Below, one piece after another: positions 9,122 through 18,203 of a stretch of 54,169 nt of DNA. The position numbers and the translations under genes were made by a program. The notes under the pieces are model-generated. The model ran no database searches. It was not told the origin of the DNA and saw only the letters and a list, made by a program, of their open reading frames with translations. This DNA is from Pseudolactococcus chungangensis CAU 28 = DSM 22330 (GTDB taxonomy: Bacteria > Bacillota > Bacilli > Lactobacillales > Streptococcaceae), in contig NZ_JXJT01000012.1 in assembly GCF_002441885.1 (NCBI RefSeq), positions 1 to 54,169 of the forward strand, in the 5' to 3' direction. Numbering within the stretch: the first letter of the stretch is position 1; each line of letters starts with the position of its first letter.

Positions 9122-10231
9122 TTAATACAGTTTCAGTAAAGCGAGCGTTTTCAAAGTGTCACCATAATAGTCTTTTCCTACGATTGAATAGTCAAAAATC
9201 CATCTTTGAGACGCATATAGATTAGAGAAATTTCCATGACCTTTTGCCGCGTAAAGTAGTGGTGCAGAAAAGCTGTTAGATTGATTTTTTACTAAAGGTT
9301 TACCTTTTAGCGTATAGCCACCATAGATAACAGGTTGTTTGTCAAAAAAAATGAGCATCTTATCTAATACCGCTTTCACTTGAGGATTGTCAGAATCTGC
9401 TAATCTCAAAGGAACTCTAGCAGAATTATAAGCATAATCACCATCATTTTTTCCAGCAACTTCATATGGTTTAACAGGTGCAATGCTATTTTCCCCCACC
9501 CAAGCAAAATCTGGCAACAAGCCAGTTGACGTTTCTTGACTCATTTGCGTCAGCGCTTTCGTCGCATTTATCTCTAATTTAGTCCAAAATGGATCATCTG
9601 TAAAATCTGCAAAGGCTTTATAGTAAGTTGGCATAATATCAGAAAAACGAATTAACATTTCTGCTTTTGGATCAACCGTTGCCCAATTACCGACAGTCAA
9701 TAAACCTGTTTTCTCACTATAATTATTGTTTTTGATAGACTCTAAAAGTTTCTGAGCAGCGTCACCATAATGCTCAATTGAATCTGGCCATAATTTCTCT
9801 GCTTGAATTAAAGCATAGGCAATGTCTAAATCACCATCTGTGGCATTATTATCGTCAACAGATTCCCAGCCTTTATCGGTCTTCTCTTGTTTCCACTTCA
9901 TCAACGTATTTTCTTCACTAATCTGGAATGATTTGTAATAATAAAAGAGCCGCATAAATTGCGTTTCTTTTGCATACCCTTTTTGCGCTGCTAGTAGCGT
10001 AATCAACATGCCATATCCTTGACTCTCTGAAAGCGCAATTGGCTTTTCTTTAGAACCTGTATTGACATAAGCACCTTTAGTGGATTGACCCACATAATTA
10101 CGATACCAATCCCAATAGGTATCTTTTTGTAATGCCTCTTTATTTGTTGAAATACTAAATAGTACTAAGCCAATATAAGACACTAAAATAAGCACTAGAA
10201 AAAAATATTTTATTAGTCGTTTTTTTGACAT
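9122..10231 (-). CDS. Glycoside hydrolase family 8, membrane-anchored
   Basis: A 369-residue extracellular glycanase. An N-terminal hydrophobic segment (about 8-28) acts as a signal anchor. The GH8 (alpha/alpha)6 barrel shows the catalytic acid E69 in LSESQGYGM and the acidic motif ATDGDLDIAYAL (about 130-141). GH8 members include BcsZ-type endoglucanases, chitosanases and Listeria PssZ, which trims exopolysaccharide. It is the last gene of the five-gene polysaccharide operon, 20 nt after the GT2 synthase gene. It is most likely a polymer-editing hydrolase for the product of that synthase. Linkage specificity cannot be read from the sequence. Confidence 0.85.
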   Translation of the reverse strand: MSKKRLIKYFFLVLILVSYIGLVLFSISTNKEALQKDTYWDWYRNYVGQSTKGAYVNTGSKEKPIALSESQGYGMLITLLAAQKGYAKETQFMRLFYYYKSFQISEENTLMKWKQEKTDKGWESVDDNNATDGDLDIAYALIQAEKLWPDSIEHYGDAAQKLLESIKNNNYSEKTGLLTVGNWATVDPKAEMLIRFSDIMPTYYKAFADFTDDPFWTKLEINATKALTQMSQETSTGLLPDFAWVGENSIAPVKPYEVAGKNDGDYAYNSARVPLRLADSDNPQVKAVLDKMLIFFDKQPVIYGGYTLKGKPLVKNQSNSFSAPLLYAAKGHGNFSNLYASQRWIFDYSIVGKDYYGDTLKTLALLKLY

Positions 10232-10251
10232 ATTTAAACTCCTCTTTCGTC

Positions 10252-11562
10252 TTAAAATCGTTGCGTTTTATACCACTTAGATCCATCACGATGTAGTAAT
10301 TTATCAAACATGAGAGAGAAAAAGGCATTAGTTGCGACAAGGATAAAAAGTTGTGAATAAGTAAAGTAAGATGCAATTGAATATAGCAAATTTCTTGATG
10401 TCGCTTGACCATATTGACTCACTAAGCCGATATTGATCTGCAACAAATAAATAAAGAACATCAAAACCCAATTGACAAGCAAAATAGCTGCAATTTGTCG
10501 ATTAGAACTAGCAAAGGTAAACGGAATCACGAATTGTCCATTAAATAATCGGATAATCATCGCAAATAAATTAACAATAAACAAAAAATTTGAAATGATA
10601 ATAGCAAAATTAAACCAAAAGAAAGTACTTGTATAATAAAGTACCTCTAACTTAATGCGCCAGTTACTTTTCCTTTTAAAAACATGATGAATATTATCTA
10701 AAATAACTTCGTAATTTCCTTTTGCCCAACGCTTGCGCTGATAGAAATAAGCTTGAATCGTTTCGGGTTCTTGTTGGAAGGCTTCAGAATTTTGTGCCAA
10801 AGCAATCAGTTTATTTTGTTGCATAATTTTGAAAGAAATAGCTGTGTCTTCTGTCAATGCTCCATTATCCCAGCCCCCAATTGAACGGACAAAATTTGTT
10901 TTGATAATGAAATTTGTACCAGGTATCCGCCCAATTTTAAATAAGTGCCAAAGGCCAATATGATGAATCCTTTGCGTTGTAATAATTTCTAAATTGATAC
11001 AACGCGTTAGGAAATTTTGACGATAATTTCGCGTCTTATTTCTCCCAAAAACAGCAGCATATCGTTCTTCATCTTCTAGCGCTTTTTTAATTAAAAAGTA
11101 AAGGGCATTTTCCTGAGGCATGGCATCAGCATCATAGACACAAATCCACTCACCCGTTGCGACCTCTAAAAGATCATTAAGTACCCCTGCTTTACCACCT
11201 GTACCAGTTCGCTTGATAATTTCAATATCAAACCCCTGATACTCAGGCCGACTAATCATGTCTTTAGCGATAGCATAAGTATTATCAGAACAATTATCAG
11301 CAACGACACGTATTTCCATAGCTTCTTTAGGATATTCCAAGTGTAACAAGGCATAAACTGTATCCTGAATAACGATTGCCTCATTATGCGCCGGCACAAT
11401 AATTGTCACTTTGGGGTATCTACTAAGCGGCTCATATTTGGAAGGAGATTCCAAGCGAAAATTTTTAATTAAGGCATGAACAGCACCAAAAAGTACCACA
11501 AGTGTGATAAAAATTGAAAACCAGATGGATATTAACGCAAAAATCATAACTGCTTCACTCAT
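10252..11562 (-). CDS. Processive family 2 glycosyltransferase (polysaccharide synthase)
   Basis: A 436-residue membrane glycosyltransferase of the BcsA/PgaC/NdvC type. One N-terminal membrane helix (about 5-30) precedes the cytoplasmic GT-A domain. The catalytic motifs are complete: VPAHNE (56-61), first Asp in VVADNCSD, DAD (144-146), TED (237-239) and QRKRW (275-279). These mark a processive inverting synthase that extrudes a beta-linked polymer. At least three more membrane helices follow. There is no C-terminal PilZ domain, so c-di-GMP control would need a partner. The ATG overlaps the TGA of the 47-residue peptide gene upstream. Epimerase context suggests UDP-ManNAc or UDP-GlcNAc as donor (inference). 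Confidence 0.88.
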   Translation of the reverse strand: MSEAVMIFALISIWFSIFITLVVLFGAVHALIKNFRLESPSKYEPLSRYPKVTIIVPAHNEAIVIQDTVYALLHLEYPKEAMEIRVVADNCSDNTYAIAKDMISRPEYQGFDIEIIKRTGTGGKAGVLNDLLEVATGEWICVYDADAMPQENALYFLIKKALEDEERYAAVFGRNKTRNYRQNFLTRCINLEIITTQRIHHIGLWHLFKIGRIPGTNFIIKTNFVRSIGGWDNGALTEDTAISFKIMQQNKLIALAQNSEAFQQEPETIQAYFYQRKRWAKGNYEVILDNIHHVFKRKSNWRIKLEVLYYTSTFFWFNFAIIISNFLFIVNLFAMIIRLFNGQFVIPFTFASSNRQIAAILLVNWVLMFFIYLLQINIGLVSQYGQATSRNLLYSIASYFTYSQLFILVATNAFFSLMFDKLLHRDGSKWYKTQRF

Positions 11563-11702
11563 AAATCACTCCTCTTTTTATAGTTCTGCCAAACTAACGT
11601 ATTAATGATAATAGAACATACCAATAGTACCACGACAGCTACTGCAAAAAGAATCGTGATGATATAACTGACATAGATGAATAGGTTTAAAATATCTGTC
11701 AT
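11559..11702 (-). CDS. 47-residue single-pass membrane peptide
   Basis: A small frame reads MTDILNLFIYVSYIITILFA..., with one hydrophobic helix of about 25 residues and a basic C-terminal tail (WQNYKKRSDL). GGAG lies 5 nt before the ATG. The gene starts 12 nt after the GGDEF-like gene and its TGA overlaps the GT2 ATG (ATGA), so it fits the operon exactly. I recognise no family. By position it may be an accessory subunit of the synthase, like other tiny membrane partners of polysaccharide synthases (inference). Confidence 0.7.
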   Translation of the reverse strand: MTDILNLFIYVSYIITILFAVAVVVLLVCSIIINTLVWQNYKKRSDL

Positions 11703-11714
11703 TTTTTCTCCATG

Positions 11715-12596
11715 CTAAATATACTCAACAGCTAAATCAGTCTCAGAACGACGGTTTAAGTATTCCAACACCTGATCCGCTGTATAGGTTGTTTTTCTGC
11801 TGATATAACAGTCACTTTTACGAATCGTGATATTCTGAACTTGTTCTGTCTTAAAGACAATTTCACTTAGCTTTAGTTTAGTTAAATCATTTAATTTCTC
11901 AAATTTTTCTCTTTCCAGCTCATTGTCATAAATGGCTGATAGGATAATGAAAGTCCCTTTTTTTAAGTAAAAGAATAATTCTTCAGGATTTCTCGTGAAA
12001 AGCAGAGTTTCTGCCATATCCCGTACCATCTGATCGGTTGCTTCGGGATTCCGATAAAAATATTGATCATAAAAATCAACATAAAATAAACTCACGACAA
12101 CTAGTCTTGTTGACGCATCTCTAGATTGTGACAAACTATCAACAAACTGTTGATACTTACTAAAAAAAGAGTCAATTGTCCGATATCCTGTCAAAGGATC
12201 TCTAAATTTTAAGTAACTATGAATGTCTTCTTCCCTAAATGAAAGAAGTCTTCTAATATAGAGCGTTCTTTTGATAAAAAAGGCAATAACACTATACATA
12301 GGGATCGCGAAAATCAATAAAAGTTTAATTTTTGTGAGCATGATAACGGGATCAAAGTAAAGTAAAAATGCACCTATAGAGACAAGCAGCAAATTAGCAA
12401 TCAAAAGAATTAAAGACGTACTTAAAAGCCCCAATACTAAACCTAGAAATGTCACTAAAGTCAAAACAATGAATACTTTCTCACTCAATAATTCATAAAA
12501 AGCAATTTGCTGCAACAAATAAAGCGCAAGCGTCATACCGACCAAAACCTCTAGCGAAATACGATAGTCCAATTTAGTCAACCAATTTTTTTTCAT
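11715..12596 (-). CDS. Membrane protein with degenerate GGDEF domain
   Basis: A 293-residue protein from the ATG at 12596 (AAAGG 8 nt upstream). An in-frame GTG 36 nt further up has no ribosome site. Four to five membrane helices (about 15-110) are followed by a domain opening with FRDPLTGYRT (131-140), the hallmark start of a GGDEF domain. The active-site GG(D/E)EF position reads LKKGTF (211-216) and the metal-binding aspartates are not evident, so diguanylate cyclase activity is not expected. Degenerate GGDEF proteins such as PelD and Listeria PssE serve as c-di-GMP receptors or scaffolds for polysaccharide synthases. A similar role is inferred. The gene overlaps the end of the epimerase gene by 23 nt. 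Confidence 0.7.
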   Translation of the reverse strand: MKKNWLTKLDYRISLEVLVGMTLALYLLQQIAFYELLSEKVFIVLTLVTFLGLVLGLLSTSLILLIANLLLVSIGAFLLYFDPVIMLTKIKLLLIFAIPMYSVIAFFIKRTLYIRRLLSFREEDIHSYLKFRDPLTGYRTIDSFFSKYQQFVDSLSQSRDASTRLVVVSLFYVDFYDQYFYRNPEATDQMVRDMAETLLFTRNPEELFFYLKKGTFIILSAIYDNELEREKFEKLNDLTKLKLSEIVFKTEQVQNITIRKSDCYISRKTTYTADQVLEYLNRRSETDLAVEYI

Positions 12597-13761
12597 CTGG
12601 ATTTCCTTTTCTATTGGGGTTAGTTTTGTCACTAAATTCAGGCAAAATCTCTACTGTGGAATCAAAATACCGTGCGATGATCGAGACAATTCTCTCGCTC
12701 GTTTTACCATCACCATATGGATTTTGTGCTGTTGCCATTTTTTCGTAGGCGACCGGATCACTTAATAACCCATCAACTGCACTTACCACGTCCTCCTCAA
12801 ATGTACCAACGACCTTCAAAGTACCCGCAGCAACACCTTCCGGTCGCTCCGTTGACTCTCTCAACACTAAAACAGGTACACCTAATGACGGTGCCTCCTC
12901 TTGAATCCCACCAGAATCCGTCAAAATGAGGTCAGACCTTTTAGCGAGATTATGAAATTCAAAAACATCCAAGGGCTCAATTAAATGTAGACGACTAGAG
13001 GGCTTCAGATGTGTAGAGATTAGAGCACGAATTTTTGGATTTTTGTGCATTGGAAAAATAATTTCAATATTTGCATGATTATCCAAAATTTGATTGATGG
13101 CCCGAAAAACTTGCATCATATTCTGTCCTAAATTCTCTCGACGATGCATGGTAATTAGAATTTTTTTCGCCTCTGAGTTTTTTAACGCCTCATGACTAAA
13201 TTCTGGTGTCACTGTGTAAGCCAACGCATCAATCGCAGAATTACCCGTCACATATATTTGTGAAGCATCATAATTTGCTTTTAGTAAATTATCTCGGCTT
13301 AAACTTGTCGGTGCAAAATAAAGGTCCGCTAATGCATCTGTCATTTGACGGTTCATTTCTTCAGGAAAGGGTGAATATTTATCATAAGTCCTTAACCCAG
13401 CCTCAACATGACCAATAGGTATCTGATGATAAAAAGCCGTAAGTGCTGCCGCAAAAGTCGTTGTCGTGTCCCCATGAACCAATACCATGTCTGGTTTGAC
13501 TTGATCAAAGACATCATCTAATAAAGCGATTGAACGACTTGTAATTGCAGCTAAGGTTTGATTTGGCGTCATGATATTCAAGTCATAATCTGTTTTGATG
13601 GCAAATGTTTCTAACACCTGATCAAGCATTTCTCGATGTTGTGCAGTCACAACCACACAAGACTCAAATCGCACATCCTTCTCAATTTCTTTTATAATGG
13701 GTGCCATTTTTATTGCCTCTGGTCGTGTCCCAAATATTGTCATTATTTTTTTCTTTTCCAT
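12574..13761 (-). CDS. wecB: UDP-N-acetylglucosamine 2-epimerase (non-hydrolysing)
   Basis: A 395-residue GT-B-fold enzyme that interconverts UDP-GlcNAc and UDP-ManNAc. Diagnostic segments are FGTRPEAIKMAP at the N terminus, TAQHREMLD, HGDTTT, HVEAGLRT, MHRRENLG, DSGGIQEEAPSLG and LRESTERPEG. The ATG has TTGGAGGAAC before it. It is the first gene of the polysaccharide operon, behind a strong promoter at 13833-13861. It would supply UDP-ManNAc, which suggests an N-acetylmannosamine-containing polymer. In other firmicutes the same enzyme feeds wall teichoic acid linkage, so the product may be shared. Confidence 0.93.
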   Translation of the reverse strand: MEKKKIMTIFGTRPEAIKMAPIIKEIEKDVRFESCVVVTAQHREMLDQVLETFAIKTDYDLNIMTPNQTLAAITSRSIALLDDVFDQVKPDMVLVHGDTTTTFAAALTAFYHQIPIGHVEAGLRTYDKYSPFPEEMNRQMTDALADLYFAPTSLSRDNLLKANYDASQIYVTGNSAIDALAYTVTPEFSHEALKNSEAKKILITMHRRENLGQNMMQVFRAINQILDNHANIEIIFPMHKNPKIRALISTHLKPSSRLHLIEPLDVFEFHNLAKRSDLILTDSGGIQEEAPSLGVPVLVLRESTERPEGVAAGTLKVVGTFEEDVVSAVDGLLSDPVAYEKMATAQNPYGDGKTSERIVSIIARYFDSTVEILPEFSDKTNPNRKGNPDEKKLVD

Positions 13762-13832
13762 GTTCCTCCAATATCAAAATCTATCTAAGTTCACTCCGCG
13801 ATAGCCGTGTTATAAATTAAATAGTATAGTTT

Positions 13833-13861
13833 ATTTTAATTTATTCGTTAGTAACTGTCAA
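13833..13861 (-). promoter_or_regulatory. Promoter of the exopolysaccharide operon
   Basis: A perfect TTGACA (-35) and TAAAAT (-10) are separated by 17 nt and lie about 72 nt upstream of the epimerase ATG. The rest of 13762-14112 holds this promoter, a short AT-rich leader and the pheT terminator. I saw no obvious operator. Confidence 0.8.
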
Positions 13862-14002
13862 GAAATTTATTTAAATTATTTCACAATTTTATCTTTAACA
13901 TAGGTTTCAAAATTTATATTCTTATCTTAAACGACATCCTGTCAAGAAATATCACAGATAGAAACGTAAACCACTAACTAATCCAGTGATATGGTATTAA
14001 AA

Positions 14003-14054
14003 CGAAAAACCGCAAGGTAATGTCGAATTAAAAACGACGTTACCTTGCGGTTTA
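14003..14054 (-). terminator. Terminator of pheST
   Basis: On the minus strand AAACCGCAAGGTAA pairs with TTACCTTGCGGTTT and is followed by a T-rich run. An inner stem TAACGTCG/CGACATTA extends the hairpin. Confidence 0.85.
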
Positions 14055-14112
14055 TGATATATTTTAACGAATTCTCTCAAACCTTTGTTTAACTTTTCAG
14101 CGTAGGAAATGA

Positions 14113-16485
14113 TTATCTAATCTCAGCACCAAATTCAACCAATTTCTTCGTGATTTTAGTTACAGCTGCTGTGATTTCATCATCTGTCAATTGATTTTCA
14201 GCAGACTGGAAGGTCAACGTATAGGCCAATGATTTTTTATCTGCTGCAACATTGTCACCAGTATAGACATCGAAAAGTTCTGCTTTAATCAAAGTTTTTA
14301 CCTTGCTTGACGTAATCACATCAAGAATTTCTTGGTTAGTCACTGTCCGGTCAACCAAAAGTGCAACATCCCGTTTAGAGGCTTGGAATTTTGGAATATC
14401 CGTAAAAATGATTTGAGCTGGTTGTTGTGCCAATAAAGCTGTCAAATCAAGATTCGCCACATAAGCTTCTGAAATGTCGTAGGCTTTGGCAATCGTTGGA
14501 TGAACTTGACCAATGAAACCGACTTCAACATCATCAACTAAGACACGTGCTGTGCGACCTGGGTGGAGTTCAGCAATTGTATTATCTGCTTCAAAGCGGA
14601 CATTGTCAAACTTAACAAGTAGGTTTTCGACCACACCTTTGGCAGCATAGAAATCATAACTTTTACCAGTCATGGCAAGCGCGACTTGTGGTAATTCTGT
14701 TGGACGGTTGTCTGTTTCGTTACCAAATTTAGCAAAGACCTGACCAATTTCGTAGACTGCAAGCGTATCATTACCACGCGCCAAGTTATAGCGCACGATA
14801 TCAAGCATGCCACTGATAAGATTCAAGCGAAGTGTGCTACGTTCTTCACTCATTGGCATGGCAAGCGCTGTCAAGTTGTCTTTTGGTAATTTCGTGAACT
14901 GCACTGCTTTTTCAGCTGTCGTCAATGAATAAGAGATAACTTCTGATAAACCAGCACCTTCAAGATTAGTGCGAACATCACGACGGAAGGCTTGCATAGG
15001 TGTCAATTCACCAATCGTATTCCCAGCTTGTGGCAAGGTATTCGGGATATTGTCGTACCCATAGATTCGAGCGACTTCTTCGACAAGGTCAGCTTCGATT
15101 GTAATATCCCAACGACGTGGTGGTACAGTTACATCAAACTTTTCACCAGCGACACTTGTTGTAAAGCCAAGTTTATCAAAAATCGCTACAACATCTGTCG
15201 AGTTGAGGGTCAAACCAAGCGATCGGTTGATTTTATCAAGTGTGATAGATACCGTCACATCTTGCGCAACGAAATCATTGCTTGAAACTATGCCTGATGT
15301 GATGGTACCACCAGCAAGTTCAACAATCATAGCTGCTGCATAATCTAGCGCCAACTCAACGTCAGCATGGTTAATGTCTTTTTCGAAACGCGCACTTGAT
15401 TCAGAACGCAAATTGAATTTTTGAGAGGTTTTACGGATACTTGTGCCGTCAAAAATCGCTGATTCAAGGGCAACACTGGTCGAACTATCAGTGATTTCAG
15501 TGTTTTCCCCTCCCATGACACCCGCAAGTGCCACTGGCTGACCACCAACTGTGATGACAATGTCTTCTGCTGTTAAATCGCGCACCACGCCATCCAATGT
15601 TGTGAGTTTTTCACCATTTTCAGCTTGACGGACGAGGATTTTTTTCTCGTCAAATTTCGCATAATCAAAGGCGTGAAGAGGTTGTCCGAAGTAGAGTAGG
15701 ACGAAGTTGGTGACATCCACAACATTGTTGATTGGGCGTATACCTTCATTCATGAGGCGGTTTTGTAGCCACTGAGGACTTGGGGCAACGGTGATGCCCT
15801 CAATAATACGCATTTTATAAGTCAAGACTTTGTCTGTTGTGACCTCAACTGCAATTTTTTCTGCTGTGTTAGTGTCAGATTCTGTGACAACCTTTTCGTC
15901 AAATTTGACTTGTTTATTGTCATAGATTGCTGCGACTTCATGAGCCACACCACGCATAGAAAGTGCATCTGCACGGTTGGGTGTGATGGAAAGTTCCAAC
16001 ACTTCATCATTCATTTCTAGGTAATCAAAAATTTCTGCACCATTTTCGGCATCAGTTGGTAGATAGTAAATCCCTTCAGCATATGCTTTAGGCACGATGC
16101 TTTCTGGAAAACCAATTTCTTGTAGGCTACAAATCATACCTAGACTTTCAACGCCACGGATTTTACCTTTTTTGATTTTGTAATTGCCTGCAATTCGTGC
16201 ACCCGGCAAGGCAACGATAACTTTGATACCGGCTTTAATATTTGGCGCACCGCAGACGATTTGTGTCGGTTCAGCTTCACCAACATTGACTTGACAGATA
16301 TTCAAGTGTGTCTCTGGAATTGCTTGTGTGCTCAAAACTTCACCAACGACCAGCTTAGAAAGGCCCTCAGCACGAGTTTCAACACCCTCAACTTCTATCC
16401 CACTAGTTGACATTTTTTCTGATAGGTCATGAGATGTTACGTCAATGTTGACGAGCTCTTTTAACCAATTATATGATACTTGCAT
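14113..16485 (-). CDS. pheT: Phenylalanyl-tRNA synthetase beta subunit
   Basis: A 790-residue subunit of the heterotetrameric (alpha-beta)2 enzyme. The order is an N-terminal B1 region, an EMAP-like tRNA-binding fold (about 40-155, LVVGEVLS through IVCGAPNI), the B3/4 editing region that clears mis-charged Tyr-tRNA, B5, a catalytic-like core, and a C-terminal anticodon-binding FDX-ACB fold (FTDIPKFQASKRDVALLVD onward). Length is normal for Firmicutes. It lies 142 nt after pheS. The gap holds a small perfect hairpin (CTGCG-CTTA-CGCAG) but no terminator, so both genes follow the T-box. Confidence 0.96.
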   Translation of the reverse strand: MQVSYNWLKELVNIDVTSHDLSEKMSTSGIEVEGVETRAEGLSKLVVGEVLSTQAIPETHLNICQVNVGEAEPTQIVCGAPNIKAGIKVIVALPGARIAGNYKIKKGKIRGVESLGMICSLQEIGFPESIVPKAYAEGIYYLPTDAENGAEIFDYLEMNDEVLELSITPNRADALSMRGVAHEVAAIYDNKQVKFDEKVVTESDTNTAEKIAVEVTTDKVLTYKMRIIEGITVAPSPQWLQNRLMNEGIRPINNVVDVTNFVLLYFGQPLHAFDYAKFDEKKILVRQAENGEKLTTLDGVVRDLTAEDIVITVGGQPVALAGVMGGENTEITDSSTSVALESAIFDGTSIRKTSQKFNLRSESSARFEKDINHADVELALDYAAAMIVELAGGTITSGIVSSNDFVAQDVTVSITLDKINRSLGLTLNSTDVVAIFDKLGFTTSVAGEKFDVTVPPRRWDITIEADLVEEVARIYGYDNIPNTLPQAGNTIGELTPMQAFRRDVRTNLEGAGLSEVISYSLTTAEKAVQFTKLPKDNLTALAMPMSEERSTLRLNLISGMLDIVRYNLARGNDTLAVYEIGQVFAKFGNETDNRPTELPQVALAMTGKSYDFYAAKGVVENLLVKFDNVRFEADNTIAELHPGRTARVLVDDVEVGFIGQVHPTIAKAYDISEAYVANLDLTALLAQQPAQIIFTDIPKFQASKRDVALLVDRTVTNQEILDVITSSKVKTLIKAELFDVYTGDNVAADKKSLAYTLTFQSAENQLTDDEITAAVTKITKKLVEFGAEIR

Positions 16486-16627
16486 TTTTTAGACTTTCTC
16501 CTTATTTGAACTTCAAGCTAACTTCCTAGGAAAAAAGAGATCTTACGGACCTGCGTAAGCGCAGAACCCTTAAATCCTATTTTTCTACGAAAGCTTATGA
16601 CCATGTCGCACAGCTTTCTGTATCATG

Positions 16628-17665
16628 TTATTTAAACTGCTCACTCATACGTGTATCACCCAGATAAAAACCACGAATATCGTTAATCCCGTATCTTAGC
16701 ATGGCAATCCGTTCTTGACCTAAGCCAAAGGCAAAACCTGAGTACTTGGTGCTGTCAATACCAGCCATTTCAAGGACATTCGGATGTACCATGCCTGCAC
16801 CAAGCACTTCAATCCAACCGGTCATTTTGCAAACGTTACAGCCTTTACCGCCACATTTGAAACATGAGATATCTGCCTCAACAGACGGTTCTGTAAACGG
16901 GAAATAGCTTGGACGCAGACGAATTTTACGTTCTGCACCAAACATTTTCTTAACCAACGTATCCAATGTCCCTTTAAGGTCACTCATGGCGATATTGTTG
17001 TCAACGACAAGCCCCTCGATTTGGTGGAATTGATGACTGTGGGTCGCATCATCCGTATCACGACGGTAAACACGTCCTGGTGAAATCATTTTAAGTGGCC
17101 CTTTGGTAAAGTCGTGCGCATCCATTGTCCGCGCTTGAACTGGACTTGTGTGCGTCCGTAACAAGATGTCAGAAGTGATATAAAAAGTATCTTGCATATC
17201 ACGCGCTGGATGGTCTTTAGGCAAGTTCATACGCTCAAAGTTATAGTAATCCGTCTCAACTTCATAGCCATCAACGATTTGGTAACCCATGCCAAGGAAA
17301 ATATCTTCGATTTCTTCCGTTGTTTGTGTCAAAATATGACGATTACCTTTGGCTACTTTTTTACCCGGCAACGTCACATCAAGCGTTTCATTTTCAAGCT
17401 TTTTGGCAATGATAGCGGCTTCAATCTCAGACTTTTTACATTCTAAAAGACCGGTAATTTCATCTCTGAATTCATTAGCCAAGGCACCTAATTTAGGGCG
17501 TTCTTCATTTGATAAGTCCTTCATTCCTTTGAGAATATCCGTCAACTCACCTTTTTTCCCGAGAACTGAAATGCGGAAGTCATTCAAAGTTTTTTCATCA
17601 GCGATTTTGGGCAATGTTTCAAGTGCACGCGTACGCAAATCAGCGATTTTTTCTTGTAAAGTCAA
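16628..17665 (-). CDS. pheS: Phenylalanyl-tRNA synthetase alpha subunit
   Basis: The 345-residue catalytic subunit. An N-terminal coiled coil (about 1-85) binds tRNA, and the class II catalytic core carries motif 2 ([19 protein letters not shown]) and motif 3 ([17 protein letters not shown]). A Cys-rich insertion ([17 protein letters not shown]), common in this family, is present. The best start is a TTG at 17665. No in-frame ATG or GTG occurs upstream, and only a weak GAAAGAAGA site precedes it. The long leader carries a T-box, so expression responds to uncharged tRNA-Phe. Confidence 0.96.
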   Translation of the reverse strand: MTLQEKIADLRTRALETLPKIADEKTLNDFRISVLGKKGELTDILKGMKDLSNEERPKLGALANEFRDEITGLLECKKSEIEAAIIAKKLENETLDVTLPGKKVAKGNRHILTQTTEEIEDIFLGMGYQIVDGYEVETDYYNFERMNLPKDHPARDMQDTFYITSDILLRTHTSPVQARTMDAHDFTKGPLKMISPGRVYRRDTDDATHSHQFHQIEGLVVDNNIAMSDLKGTLDTLVKKMFGAERKIRLRPSYFPFTEPSVEADISCFKCGGKGCNVCKMTGWIEVLGAGMVHPNVLEMAGIDSTKYSGFAFGLGQERIAMLRYGINDIRGFYLGDTRMSEQFK

Positions 17666-17722
17666 TTTTTTTATCTTCTTTCTATAGTTGGCATTTACTT
17701 TTGGTAATTAAGTAATGACAAG

Positions 17723-18167
17723 AAAAAATACCGCCGTCATCACTCCAATGTCAAGGAGCGAAAACCGCGGTACCATCCTAATTCCTAGATTATCTCTAGC
17801 TTAATTTCATTATTTAATTATAAATTGAAGTGAATTTCGACTCCTAGCTCCTAGGAAAATGGATGATTTTTCCGAACGGAGCTACGCTCACTTACGGCAA
17901 ATCTCTAATTTTCTACAGAGTTAGGTGTCTCACACCTAAGCGGCAAAACCGCCAAGGCATATAGTACATAGCTACTTATCTAAGCACTAAAGCGCCAAGA
18001 TAGTTGAAAGCACTACTTTCAAGCCATGAATGTAGGCAACCCAGTTGCCTACAGATAACTCGCCTCAACATCCCATTGAAGTGAACTTCACAAACCTGCC
18101 GCTAAATGGTTTTCAGTCATGACCATTTTCCCTGTCAACTTATCAGCTTGCTACTCTTTTCAATACA
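17723..18167 (-). promoter_or_regulatory. T-box leader controlling pheST
   Basis: The minus strand carries the T-box core AGGATGGTACCGCG (17766-17779), which pairs with the NCCA end of uncharged tRNA. Just downstream is the competing terminator: TACCGC...CGCTCC pairs with GGAGTG...GCGGTA and is followed by TTTTTT (17723-17774). Upstream lie a Stem I-like region and several strong hairpins, such as GTAGGCAA/TTGCCTAC near 18033-18053 and TTAGGTGT/ACACCTAA at 17921-17939. TTC (Phe) triplets occur in GAAGTTCACTTCAA. I cannot say which one is the specifier. The leader is about 500 nt, long for a T-box, and fills the gap between pheS and the gene at 18200. Confidence 0.85.
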
Positions 18168-18174
18168 TAATCAA

Positions 18175-18203
18175 ATCATACTAAATTTCAGCAAATCTGT
18201 CAA
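18175..18203 (-). promoter_or_regulatory. Promoter of pheST
   Basis: TTGACA (18198-18203) and TATGAT (18175-18180) are separated by exactly 17 nt. The -35 overlaps the TGA stop codon of the upstream glycosyltransferase gene. Confidence 0.8.

Noticed and set aside
11715-12596. Active diguanylate cyclase
   Set aside because: The DPLTGYRT opening is present, but the GG(D/E)EF site reads LKKGTF, so catalysis is not expected.
12597-12632. Upstream GTG start for the GGDEF-like protein
   Set aside because: It has no ribosome site and would overlap the epimerase gene by 59 nt. ATG 12596 has AAAGG at good spacing.
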